This document shows positions 40,020-48,513 of a stretch of 64,000 nt of DNA, one piece after another. The translations under genes and the position numbers were made by a program. Below the pieces are notes generated by a model, which was given only the letters and a program-made list of their open reading frames with translations, ran no database searches and was not told where the DNA came from. The DNA lies in NCBI GenBank assembly GCA_032027005.1, contig JAVSMW010000007.1:135800-199799 (forward strand). The letters run 5' to 3'. The DNA comes from JAVSMW01 sp032027005. GTDB lineage: Bacteria; Bacillota; Thermincolia; Thermincolales; UBA2595. The number at the start of each line of letters is the position of its first letter. Within the stretch, counting starts at the first letter, position 1.

Positions 40020-41279
40020 TTAGACTACTTTTATCATATCTCCTGTCTTCAGCAGCAATTCCCGGTTGGACTTGGTTTTGCGCAAGACATCTGTCAGAAA
40101 CTCAATAGCTTCGGTTGCAGTTGACTGAGTCAGAGTTTTACGCAGATTCCACATGATTTCCAATTCCTCTTTACTGAGTAAAAGATCTTCTTTCCTGGTA
40201 CCGGAGCGCTTAATGTCAATAGCCGGGAAAATCCTGCGGTCTGCCATTTTTCTGTCAAGGATCAATTCCATGTTCCCAGTCCCTTTAAATTCCTCAAAGA
40301 TAACTTCATCCATCCGGCTGCCGGTATCAACCAAAGCCGTAGCCAAGATGGTCAGACTTCCGCCTTCTTCAATATTTCTGGCCGCCCCGAAAAACCTTTT
40401 CGGCTTATGTAAGGCACTTGGGTCTACACCACCTGACAAGGTCCGGCCACTGGGCGGTTCCACCAGGTTGTACGCTCTGGCCAGCCTGGTGATGCTGTCC
40501 AACAAAATGACGACATCTTTTTTGTTCTCAACCATCCTTTTAGCACGTTCCAGGACCATTTCCGCTACTTTTACGTGATTCTCCGCAGGTTCATCAAAAG
40601 TTGAGCTGATCACATCACCTTTGACGGACCTCTGCATATCAGTAACTTCCTCAGGACGTTCATCTATTAACAATACAATCAAACTTATTTCGGGATAATT
40701 GGTTGTAATACTATTGGCGATTTGTTTCAGCAGAATGGTCTTGCCGGCTTTTGGCGGAGAAACTATCAGTCCTCTTTGACCTTTACCCAATGGGGCAACC
40801 AAATCGATAACCCTGGTTACCGCAAGCTCGGGGCCTACTTCCAGGTTAATCCGCTCATTGGGGTAAATCGGCGTCAGAGCGTCAAAATGTATCCTCTGGG
40901 TCAGTTTGTCTACACTGGCTCCGTTTATGTCTTCAACCCGGAGCAGGGCAAAATACCTTTCGTTATCTCGTGGTGGTCTGACCTGCCCCCCCACATGGTC
41001 ACCGGTCCGCATATCGAATCTTCTGATTTGAGAAGGGGACACATAGATGTCATCTTGACTGGGGACATAACTGAAAGGTCTGAGAAATCCATAACCATCA
41101 GGCAGTATATCCAGAATACCGTGGGCTGATAAAGATGTCTGATCTTTCTGTGTCTTTATTTTGGCTATTTCAAATACCAGTTCAGACTTGCGCAGTTTAT
41201 AGTATCCCGGAATCTCTAACTGCCTTCCAATCTCATATAGTTCTACCATCGTTTTGCTTTCCAATTCGGAAGCGTTCAA
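40020..41279 (-). CDS. rho: Transcription termination factor Rho
   Basis: Hexameric RNA helicase, 419 residues. N-terminal Rho domain (SKTMVELYEIGRQLEIPGYY), cold-shock-like RNA-binding domain (GILDILPDGYGFLRP, DDIYVSPSQIRRF), Walker A VSPPKAGKTILLKQI, Walker B VVILLDSITRLARAYN and the Q/R loops (GGVDPSALHKPKRFFGAARN). No inserted N-terminal extension. Between glpX/DUF2062 genes and rpmE, as in Bacillus. Confidence 0.97.
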   Translation of the reverse strand: MNASELESKTMVELYEIGRQLEIPGYYKLRKSELVFEIAKIKTQKDQTSLSAHGILDILPDGYGFLRPFSYVPSQDDIYVSPSQIRRFDMRTGDHVGGQVRPPRDNERYFALLRVEDINGASVDKLTQRIHFDALTPIYPNERINLEVGPELAVTRVIDLVAPLGKGQRGLIVSPPKAGKTILLKQIANSITTNYPEISLIVLLIDERPEEVTDMQRSVKGDVISSTFDEPAENHVKVAEMVLERAKRMVENKKDVVILLDSITRLARAYNLVEPPSGRTLSGGVDPSALHKPKRFFGAARNIEEGGSLTILATALVDTGSRMDEVIFEEFKGTGNMELILDRKMADRRIFPAIDIKRSGTRKEDLLLSKEELEIMWNLRKTLTQSTATEAIEFLTDVLRKTKSNRELLLKTGDMIKVV

Positions 41280-41433
41280 ATACTCTCCCCCCCTAATGCA
41301 GTAATAACTCTAGTCTGTCCGAATGCTAAAATCTTTATTCATGCAGTTTATAAAAAAGACTAGCTGCACTAAAAATTAGTGAGGACAAGTCTTCCCAATA
41401 TTGCCGGCTAAGCCGGTAACTTGACAAGGGCCC

Positions 41434-41467
41434 AAAAAATGCGGAGGCTATTCGGCATCCGCATTTT
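41434..41467 (-). terminator. Terminator after the DUF2062 pair
   Basis: Stem AAAATGCGGA / TCCGCATTTT with a further GCC/GGC pairing inside, T-rich on both exits. It separates the DUF2062 genes from rho. Confidence 0.85.
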
Positions 41468-41468
41468 G

Positions 41469-41948
41469 TTATTTATTTCTTTTTTTATGCTTAATTTTTT
41501 CAAATCTGGCTTTAAGCAGATAATAGCCAATAAGATAGGTGACAGCAAAAATTATCGCAGCATTTATCCAACAGGCCATCAGGTAGGGGACCCCTCTGGT
41601 CAGGAGACCATTTACCATCTTTTCAAAAAAACTAACACCGGACGGATGAGGGAGAATAATGTGCTGCATGGAAGGCATTGCAGACACAAGTATATTCTGA
41701 ACATAAATATTCAATGCAACAATGCCAATGAAAAATGGTTTTAGGGTAGCAGCAGCGATAGCGGCAGCAAGACTGTTAAAATGTAATATCTTAGCGATTA
41801 AAAAAGCGATAAAAATACTTACAAAAGGTAAGGGAATAGCAAAATCCATGGCAAACCCCAGAGCAATGCCCTGGGCGACTTTCGCCGGAGAATCTTTGAC
41901 CCGGATTAATCTATAATATTGATATTTTAAATATCTACGAGGGCGCAA
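41469..41948 (-). CDS. DUF2062 membrane protein (copy 2)
   Basis: A 159-residue protein with about three membrane helices and the DUF2062 pattern RVKDSPAKVAQGIALGFAMDF and LPFVSIFIAFLIAKIL, then LKPFFIGIVALN. Tandem paralogue of the preceding gene; the two overlap by 14 bases. Function unknown; some family members carry glycosyltransferase fusions, not seen here. Confidence 0.85.
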   Translation of the reverse strand: MRPRRYLKYQYYRLIRVKDSPAKVAQGIALGFAMDFAIPLPFVSIFIAFLIAKILHFNSLAAAIAAATLKPFFIGIVALNIYVQNILVSAMPSMQHIILPHPSGVSFFEKMVNGLLTRGVPYLMACWINAAIIFAVTYLIGYYLLKARFEKIKHKKRNK

Positions 41949-42420
41949 ATCTATTCCTCCTGCTTCTTGCTACCAACCATCGAAGGACATTATGCCTATA
42001 ACGCTTAACTACGAAATAAACTACTAAGTATATTAGTACACCTAGAATCAGGCTGTTTATCAATGCGCCTATAAAAAATATTTTCCCAATCACAGCAATT
42101 GTCTCTATCCGGTGATGAACAATATTTCTCCAAAAATTCTCGACCTTGTAAATATGGTTTGTCCAAAACAGGCTGCCTGTTTTGAAGTTTAAATAAAAGA
42201 ACAATGGGAAAAAAGGTTTAAAAATAACGTCTCCAAGCAGCCCGGCAGGGACATTCGACCAAAACAAAGCCGAAATCAGGCCCGCCAATACTACTCCAAA
42301 ACCAAAAGTGGGATAAAAATTTACAATGGCACCGACTGCAAAACCGAGAGCCAGCTTCCTCGGGGCCCCTTGTAATCTCAAGAATTTTATTAAGTTATAT
42401 TTCAACTGCCTTTTTAACAC
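41935..42420 (-). CDS. DUF2062 membrane protein (copy 1)
   Basis: A 161-residue protein with LQGAPRKLALGFAVGAIVNF, YPTFGFGVVLAGLISALFW and VIFKPFFPLFFYLNF, characteristic of DUF2062, and three membrane segments. Translation of the second copy is coupled by overlap, suggesting the two may form a heteromeric membrane complex (inference). Confidence 0.85.
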   Translation of the reverse strand: MLKRQLKYNLIKFLRLQGAPRKLALGFAVGAIVNFYPTFGFGVVLAGLISALFWSNVPAGLLGDVIFKPFFPLFFYLNFKTGSLFWTNHIYKVENFWRNIVHHRIETIAVIGKIFFIGALINSLILGVLIYLVVYFVVKRYRHNVLRWLVARSRRNRFAPS

Positions 42421-42547
42421 CTGTCACTCCATAATAAATCATAACCAAGTAAAATACCTGCACCGTAACTAACTCACCCGTGGATGTAATTATGATGATA
42501 GTTTCAAAGACAGTATATCATCCGTCCTTTTTCCCGTCAAGGAGACA

Positions 42548-43513
42548 CTATTTACGGTAGGTAAAGGGCTTTTTGTCAAGTCTGTGGATAGCATCAATAA
42601 ATCTCACGGTGCCTGTCACAGACCTCATCACAACAGTGTGGCTGCGTGCCCCGTTGCCAAAAAACCTGACCCCCTGAACCAGATCGCCATTTGTAATTCC
42701 GGTAGCGGCAAACACCACATCATCACTTTTCACCAGGTCGTCCATTGTGAGCAGCCTGTTGATGTCTCCGATCCCCAGTTTCTTAGCCCGCTCCACATCT
42801 GACTCGTTTTCGGGCCACAAGCGGCCCTGCATTTCACCACCCAAACACTTAAGGGCTGCAGCGGCTACAACACCTTCCGGTGCTCCCCCGATACCCATCA
42901 GCATGTCTACACCTGTACCAGCCATGGCTGCTGCAACAGCAGGAGCTACGTCGCCGTCCTGAATAAGCTGAATCCTGGCTCCAGCGGCCCGGACCTCTTT
43001 AATAATCTTTTCATGTCTGGGCCGGTTTAAAATAACAACAGTCAAGTCATCTACATCTTTGCCATTAGCTGCAGCAACAGCTTTCAAATTATCAATCACG
43101 GGAGCATCAAGGTGAATTTTACCCTTAGCCTGAGGCCCCACTGCGATTTTATCCATATACATATCAGGGGCATGCAGGAACCCACCGGTTTCTGTCACCG
43201 CCAATACAGCTATAGCATTGGGTAAGCCCCTGGCTACGTTATTTGTTCCTTCAACAGGGTCAACAGCTATATCAACTTTGGGCTCTGCACCGGAACCAAC
43301 TTTTTCACCTATGTACAGCATCGGAGCTTCATCCATTTCACCCTCTCCGATAACTACAGTTCCTTCAATTTGCACAGTGCCGAAAACCGACCGCATGGCC
43401 GCTACTGCCGCACCATCTGCTGCTTCCTTATCTCCTCTGCCCATCCAGCGGGCAGCCGCAACAGCTGCAGCTTCTGTAACACGTCCAAATTCCATTGTCA
43501 GTTCTCTAATCAA
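42548..43513 (-). CDS. glpX: Fructose-1,6-bisphosphatase class II
   Basis: Gluconeogenic phosphatase of the GlpX family, 321 residues. ELTMEFGRVTEAAAVAAARW, GEGEMDEAPMLYIGEKVG, DPVEGTNNVARGLPNAIAVL, MGIGGAPEGVVAAAALKCLG and FAATGITNGDLVQGVRF hold the metal-binding acidic residues. I chose TTG 43513, which follows GGGAGGGG by 5 bases and gives the family-typical MIRELTMEF start; the TTG at 43528 is inside the ribosome site. Operon fba-tal-glpX is the conserved Firmicute arrangement. Confidence 0.95.
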   Translation of the reverse strand: MIRELTMEFGRVTEAAAVAAARWMGRGDKEAADGAAVAAMRSVFGTVQIEGTVVIGEGEMDEAPMLYIGEKVGSGAEPKVDIAVDPVEGTNNVARGLPNAIAVLAVTETGGFLHAPDMYMDKIAVGPQAKGKIHLDAPVIDNLKAVAAANGKDVDDLTVVILNRPRHEKIIKEVRAAGARIQLIQDGDVAPAVAAAMAGTGVDMLMGIGGAPEGVVAAAALKCLGGEMQGRLWPENESDVERAKKLGIGDINRLLTMDDLVKSDDVVFAATGITNGDLVQGVRFFGNGARSHTVVMRSVTGTVRFIDAIHRLDKKPFTYRK

Positions 43514-43542
43514 AACTACCCCTCCCAATTAATAAAAAATAG

Positions 43543-43600
43543 AGTCTGCAGTTAATAGTTGGCAGTTATTTTTCTTTAACTGCTCACTATTGACTGCCGA
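43543..43600. repeat. Imperfect inverted repeat upstream of glpX
   Basis: Two 25-base arms of the type GTCxGCAGTxAATAGTxxGCAGTTA facing each other across about 8 bases, followed at 43616-43650 by a second palindromic patch centred on ATTAATTAAT. Situated in the tal-glpX gap. No T tract; similar CAGTTAG strings occur at 37835-37850. Function unknown. Confidence 0.6.
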
Positions 43601-43728
43601 CTACAACCCGCTTTGTATAGTATAGCATTATTAATTAATATGCTATGCTATTGTTTATATTTCTATTTTTTTAGGCATGTTCCTGCCAAAAGTGAAAAAT
43701 TCACGACTGAAATATGAACACCTTGGAA

Positions 43729-44376
43729 CTACTTATTTTTAACCGTTTCCCAATCTGCCAGAAACTTTTCAATTCCCAGGTCGGTCAGGGAGTGTTTGGT
43801 CATCTGCAATATTATTTTATAAGGAATTGTAGCAATGTGCGAACCGGCTTTGGCGGCTTCAGTTGCATGGATGGGATGCCTGATGCTGGCCGCAATAATT
43901 TGGGTGTCAAAATCATAGATTTCGTAGATTTCCACAATTTCTCTAATCAGGTCCATGCCGTTTTGCCCGATGTCATCCAGTCGGCCTACAAAAGGGCTGA
44001 CAAATGCAGCTCCGGCGAGGGCTGCCAAGAGCGCCTGATTAGCAGAGAATACTAGAGTTACGTTGGTTTTTATCTTCCTGGCCGCCAAAGCTTTAACTGC
44101 GGTTAAGCCTTCACCTGTCATCGGAATTTTGATTACGATATTGGGATGTATCTTAGCCAGTTCTTCAGCCTCAGCAATCATCCCCTCAGCCTCTAAACTA
44201 ATTACTTCTGCACTGATGGGCCCATCTACGATATTGCATATCTCGGCAACAACCTCACGAAAATTGCGCCCTTCCTTGGCAATCAGTGAGGGGTTGGTGG
44301 TAACCCCGCTGATAACACCCAGCCTATTTGCTTTTCTGATCTCCTCTACATTTGCAGTATCAATAAATATTTTCAA
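43729..44376 (-). CDS. tal: Transaldolase (TalC/Fsa-like)
   Basis: A 215-residue small transaldolase: MKIFIDTANVEEIRKANRLG, GVTTNPSLIAKEGR, the Schiff-base lysine in NIVIKIPMTGEGL, and SPFVGRLDDIG. Links the pentose-phosphate and glycolytic pathways; the short family can also act as fructose-6-phosphate aldolase. Between fba and glpX. Confidence 0.94.
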   Translation of the reverse strand: MKIFIDTANVEEIRKANRLGVISGVTTNPSLIAKEGRNFREVVAEICNIVDGPISAEVISLEAEGMIAEAEELAKIHPNIVIKIPMTGEGLTAVKALAARKIKTNVTLVFSANQALLAALAGAAFVSPFVGRLDDIGQNGMDLIREIVEIYEIYDFDTQIIAASIRHPIHATEAAKAGSHIATIPYKIILQMTKHSLTDLGIEKFLADWETVKNK

Positions 44377-44466
44377 CTTTAAAGCACCTCCAATTCAGTT
44401 CTGTTACGTATCATACGATTCTTGTACAGCAAATATACTATTATGTAACCTTATCCATTAAGTTAC

Positions 44467-44491
44467 AAAAAGCGGCGTTACGCCGCTTTTT
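44467..44491 (-). terminator. Terminator-like hairpin after fba
   Basis: Stem AAAAAGCGGCG / CGCCGCTTTTT with a TTA loop touching the fba stop. Symmetric A/T tracts; it probably reduces read-through from fba into tal. Confidence 0.85.
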
Positions 44492-45346
44492 TTAAGCTTT
44501 TCCTGAGCTTCCAAACAATCTTATCTTTTCCCTGATAATTTCTGTTGCCGCTTCCCTGGCCGGGCCAAGGACCTTTCTGGGATCAATTTCTTCGGCATCT
44601 TTATTCAGAACATCCCGGCAGGCTTGCACAAAGGCTTCCCGGATGTTAGTATCAATGTTAACTTTCCTTACCCCTAATTTAATGGCTTTTTCAATAGCCT
44701 CATCGGGAACTCCCGATGAACCATGCAGAACAATAGGAATATTAACTAAAGACCGGATTTTTTCCAAACGGGGGTAATCCAACTCCGGAATACCTTTATA
44801 TTGGCCGTGAGCCGTGCCGATAGCTACGGCTAAAGCATCAACCCCGGTTCTTTCAACAAATTCTTTGGCTTCTTCAGGTTTTGTAAACAGTGCGTCTCTT
44901 TCGTCAACATGGATATCGTCTTCGGTTCCACCAATTTTACCAAGTTCTGCTTCCACAGAAACACCTACAGCTCTCGCTACAGCAATAACTCTATTGGTTA
45001 ATTCCACATTTTCGTCAAAGGGCAGCTTAGAGCCGTCGATCATTACAGAGCTAAATCCTTTGCGGATGCAAAGCATAACCTGGTCAAAACTGGTCCCGTG
45101 ATCTAAATGAAGAGCCACGGGAACAGATGCATTTTCAGCGGCAATTCTCGCCATAGTGGCGATATAATCGATTCCGGCGTATTTGATGGCGCCTTGACTG
45201 GCCTGCATGATTACAGGTGACTTCTCTGCTTCAGCAGCAGCTATAATTGCCTGAACAATTTCCATATTGTTGCAGTTAAAGGCACCTACAGCATAACCGC
45301 CCTCTTCCGCCTTTTTCATCAAATCACTAATTGGGACCAGAGACAT
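44492..45346 (-). CDS. fba: Fructose-bisphosphate aldolase class II
   Basis: Zinc-dependent aldolase, 284 residues. AVGAFNCNNMEIVQAIIAAA, the zinc motif VALHLDHGTSFD, FSSVMIDGSKLPFDENV, IGTAHGQYKG (His) and LHGSSGVPDEAIEKAI (His) are conserved. Family closest to the tagatose/fructose class II enzymes of Firmicutes. GGAGGATG precedes ATG 45346. Located after spo0F and a zinc-ribbon gene. Confidence 0.96.
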   Translation of the reverse strand: MSLVPISDLMKKAEEGGYAVGAFNCNNMEIVQAIIAAAEAEKSPVIMQASQGAIKYAGIDYIATMARIAAENASVPVALHLDHGTSFDQVMLCIRKGFSSVMIDGSKLPFDENVELTNRVIAVARAVGVSVEAELGKIGGTEDDIHVDERDALFTKPEEAKEFVERTGVDALAVAIGTAHGQYKGIPELDYPRLEKIRSLVNIPIVLHGSSGVPDEAIEKAIKLGVRKVNIDTNIREAFVQACRDVLNKDAEEIDPRKVLGPAREAATEIIREKIRLFGSSGKA

Positions 45347-45376
45347 AATTCATCCTCCTCATAAAAATAAAGTAAC

Positions 45377-46060
45377 CTAATGCTTAGTTCTTTTGGTGTT
45401 TTTTCTCTTAGTCTTCTTGGCTTTATCAACATTGCCCAGGGACTTAAAACCATTCTTTACAAGTTCAATTTTTTTTATTCCCTTTATCCTGTTAAGATCT
45501 TCTTCCGTTTCCGCATAAACTACAGTGACTGTCTTACAGTCTTTACACTGCAGCTCAATTCTTTCAGGAAAAATATCTATTTCTATCTGGTAGCTTCCAC
45601 ATTCACAATAAAGAAACCCTTCCTCCGCAATATCATGAAGGGAATTTAAAACCTCAAACATAACCTCCGGATTGATAAAATAGTCATCATATCCAAGCTC
45701 ATCTACCAAAGACTCAAGATTATGTTCATAGTTTTCTGCTAAAGCGCGGACTTTCTCATCAGGGCCAAAAAAGCCCAACTCAACATCTGTGTCATTGCAG
45801 TAAAAGAAGGTTACTTCATTAGACCACAATTGTTTTGCTTTATAATATGCTAAATGGTTTGTTTCACAAAGCACACATGGCATCTGTAACCAATATTGCT
45901 GCCGATTCTTAGTGCCTATAGTTAATTTGGGAGCACCACAGGAACACGTTACTTTAAGAGTACCTTCTTTAGCAAATGCAAAACGGGAAATCAAATGAAA
46001 ATCTAATTTCCCACACGACGGGCAACGCATGGCAACAACAAATTCAGTGGCTACTATCAT
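45377..46060 (-). CDS. Zinc-ribbon protein of unknown function (CpXC-like)
   Basis: A 227-residue cytosolic protein with five Cys pairs or triplets: CPSC near the start, CSCG, CVLC, CECG and CKDC, spaced so that two or three zinc ribbons are likely. The middle is acidic (about 95-150), and the C-terminus is strongly basic (KAKKTKRKNTKRTKH), suggesting nucleic-acid contact. GAGGAGGG lies before ATG 46060. Between spo0F and fba, where B. subtilis has nothing similar. Function unknown. Confidence 0.8.
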   Translation of the reverse strand: MIVATEFVVAMRCPSCGKLDFHLISRFAFAKEGTLKVTCSCGAPKLTIGTKNRQQYWLQMPCVLCETNHLAYYKAKQLWSNEVTFFYCNDTDVELGFFGPDEKVRALAENYEHNLESLVDELGYDDYFINPEVMFEVLNSLHDIAEEGFLYCECGSYQIEIDIFPERIELQCKDCKTVTVVYAETEEDLNRIKGIKKIELVKNGFKSLGNVDKAKKTKRKNTKRTKH

Positions 46061-46174
46061 GGTAAACCCTCCTCTATAATTTTTATTTCGCCACTGAAAA
46101 TAAAATTCCTCTTTTTATTCGAATACGTTACAGCGGGGAATTCCCTATGATTATTAACAAAAAGTGATAGCCTG

Positions 46175-46549
46175 TCAGATGGCATCGCTTTCAGTAAGCA
46201 CCTTTTTGACCAATCCCCGTAATTCGTTTATATCAAAGGGCTTTGTGACATATTCTTTAATCCCTAATTTCATAGCTTCAGCGACAATTTCCAGTTCACC
46301 ATATGCAGTCATCATAATTACCGGAATATTATCCTGTATCTTTTTAATCTCATGAAGTGTTTCTAAACCGTTCATGCCGGGCATTTTCATATCCATGAGG
46401 ATGATATCCGGAATACTGGCATTAACTTTTTCGACCGCTTCGTGCCCACTAGCAGCGAGTTCAATGATAAAGCCTTCTTCCTTAAAAGCCTCAAAAAGCA
46501 AACGTCTAACTCCCATTTGATCGTCAACCACCAGTAATTTGTACTGCAA
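46175..46549 (-). CDS. spo0F: Sporulation response regulator Spo0F
   Basis: Single-domain receiver of the sporulation phosphorelay, 124 residues, the same length as B. subtilis Spo0F. Asp pocket KLLVVDDQMGVR, phospho-acceptor Asp in IILMDMKMPGMNG, MTAYGELEI and KPFDINELR match Spo0F closely. I chose TTG 46549, which has GGGAGGGGG 5 bases upstream; the longer frame from 46579 reads through the ribosome site. Upstream of fba as in Bacillus. The cytosolic kinase at 60120-61640 is a possible phosphodonor. Confidence 0.93.
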   Translation of the reverse strand: MQYKLLVVDDQMGVRRLLFEAFKEEGFIIELAASGHEAVEKVNASIPDIILMDMKMPGMNGLETLHEIKKIQDNIPVIMMTAYGELEIVAEAMKLGIKEYVTKPFDINELRGLVKKVLTESDAI

Positions 46550-46683
46550 TAGTGCCCCCTCCCATGCACAAAATTCCAAATATTACACCTTGTAATACTA
46601 TTTCGTTATGGAATAAATTTCTCCTCCCAAATTCTACAAAGATTTTGTCAGCACCTTATACTATTATCAATCTGCATCTCCGC

Positions 46684-47355
46684 CTAGGGCAGCGGGAAAG
46701 CTCCGTCTATAAAGGGAAGAACCAGCCCAACCAGGGCCATGGCAAAAACAATAAATGTCAGCCCTAAAATAACCAACGGGATGCTGAGAGTTGCCAAAGC
46801 CCTGGCAGTAGAAAATAATTGGATTTCTCTAAGCCCAATGACCAACAAAACCGCCCACCAGATAAAAGCGATAATCGAGGCAGCAATAATGAAGAATCGT
46901 CCAAAATAAGAATCAGCCAACAGGTAACTTAAAACGTAAAATGGAATCATCAGCACCCTGGGCAGCCTAGCCAGTGCAAGAACTGTTAAAACACCCATGG
47001 CCCTGCCCTTGCCGCCAAAGAATTCTGCCAGCAGCTGAAACAGGCCTGCCTGAACAAACCATCCAATCAAGGTCAGAAAGGCCCCCATTATCCCAATTAA
47101 GAGCCTTGGCCGGGCCAAAACGAGGTTTAATTCCGTCGGAGTCATAATGCTCGAAGGTACTAAAATATTGGTTAGGGTAGTTAAAAAAAGTACCCCGAAA
47201 AATACCAAAAAACCGTGAAACAGGGGAGGATTATCGGATATGCGGCGGAAGGTCCTGACAGGGCTAAACAAGACTCCATATATCAATTCCGCCAAACCCA
47301 GGACACTCTGGTCCTTTAACTCCTCGCTGGCAAATTTCTGCTCGTCGATCACCAT
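46684..47355 (-). CDS. YIP1 family membrane protein
   Basis: A 223-residue protein with five membrane helices after a ~25-residue cytosolic start; LIYGVLFSPVRTFRRI and NPPLFHGFLVFFGVLFL are typical of Yip1-domain proteins. It follows sppA by 9 bases and is probably co-transcribed. No enzymatic motif; role unknown. Confidence 0.8.
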   Translation of the reverse strand: MVIDEQKFASEELKDQSVLGLAELIYGVLFSPVRTFRRISDNPPLFHGFLVFFGVLFLTTLTNILVPSSIMTPTELNLVLARPRLLIGIMGAFLTLIGWFVQAGLFQLLAEFFGGKGRAMGVLTVLALARLPRVLMIPFYVLSYLLADSYFGRFFIIAASIIAFIWWAVLLVIGLREIQLFSTARALATLSIPLVILGLTFIVFAMALVGLVLPFIDGAFPLP

Positions 47356-47364
47356 AACTCCCCC

Positions 47365-48318
47365 CTAACGGCTTTGTAGCCCGGGATTGGCTCTCATTAA
47401 TTCCTGAAATAAAAGGATCATCTCCGGCGAAAAACCCGATTGCCTGGTTAAAGATTGGTTATTACCCATTAGGCTGTTTACAGCACCAAAAAGCTTTTCA
47501 AAAGGCGTTTTTGGCCCCAATTCATAGATTTCTGTTTCTTCTCCCAGTTTGGCCAGCTTTTTAGTCAGCTCCATAGCATCATAATAGTTCCCTAGTTCAT
47601 CTACCAGACCCAGCTGCTGAGCCTGCCTCCCGGTAAAAATCCGGCCGTCGGCTATGTCAAGGACCCGGGCTTTTTCCATGTTCCGGCCTTTGGCTACCAC
47701 CTCGACAAATTGATCAAAAATGTCATCAACCATCCCTTGGAGAATATCTCTTTCTTCGCTGGTAAGTGCTCTGTTGGGGCTGCCGATATCTTTGTAAGTA
47801 CCACTCTTAATGGTTTGCGGCGTGATGCCGATTTTATCATAAAGCTCCCGGATATTCATGGTTTCCATGATTACACCAATGCTCCCGGTCATAGTAGCCG
47901 GATTAGCCATGATTTTATCTGCTTTGGCAGCGATCCAGTAACCCCCGGAAGCTGCCGTATCCCCCATAGAAGCAACTACTACTTTGCCTTTGGCCTTAAC
48001 TTTATCAATTTCATCACCGATTTCCTGGGAAGCAGCAGCACTGCCGCCCGGGCTGTTAATCCGCAGTAAAACAGCTTTTATACTGTCATCTTTCCTGACC
48101 TCCCGGAGCTGCTCCATTACCGTGGGTCCTCCCGCTCCGGTGCCCAGCAACCCCCCTTCACCCCGGGAACCGGAAATTGGCCCTTCTATATGAATAACTG
48201 CTACCCGGTTACTCCGGGGAGACTTCTTAATGGCATTGACAGAATTGGTAACCGTGGCAATGAACAGAGAAAACACAATAATTCCAATGATTCCACCGAT
48301 AATAAGTTTTTTGTTCAC
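47365..48318 (-). CDS. sppA: Signal peptide peptidase SppA
   Basis: Membrane serine protease that degrades released signal peptides, 317 residues with one N-terminal membrane helix (6-26). Catalytic Ser is in TAASGGYWIAA and Lys in AKADKIMANPATMTGSIGV; the LRINSPGGSAAASQEI loop is intact. Short, single-domain Gram-positive form. GTG 48318 follows GGAGGATAC. Confidence 0.93.
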   Translation of the reverse strand: MNKKLIIGGIIGIIVFSLFIATVTNSVNAIKKSPRSNRVAVIHIEGPISGSRGEGGLLGTGAGGPTVMEQLREVRKDDSIKAVLLRINSPGGSAAASQEIGDEIDKVKAKGKVVVASMGDTAASGGYWIAAKADKIMANPATMTGSIGVIMETMNIRELYDKIGITPQTIKSGTYKDIGSPNRALTSEERDILQGMVDDIFDQFVEVVAKGRNMEKARVLDIADGRIFTGRQAQQLGLVDELGNYYDAMELTKKLAKLGEETEIYELGPKTPFEKLFGAVNSLMGNNQSLTRQSGFSPEMILLFQELMRANPGLQSR

Positions 48319-48464
48319 AACGTATCCTCCTCTAAAATCACCTTCGAGCGGCTTCAGTTCGCATATAGGCCAAAAAAATCTGACAGTGAATCTTTACCGA
48401 GATGTCTACATCACTACGTGTATTCTCATACTCCGTCCTCATGTAATTATGCCCGTTAATGTTA

Positions 48465-48502
48465 CAAAAAAGGCTGCCGAAAACAAATATTTTCAACAGC
48501 CT
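48465..48502 (-). terminator. Terminator of pyrG
   Basis: Stem AGGCTG / CAGCCT with additional AAAA/TTTT pairing inside and a T6 tract on the minus strand, just after pyrG. Confidence 0.85.
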
Positions 48503-48513
48503 GATTTTCATTT

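Noticed and set aside
46580..46683. SigH promoter of spo0F
   Set aside because: AGGAGAAAT and CGAAATA are only loosely similar to the SigH consensus; not strong enough to list.
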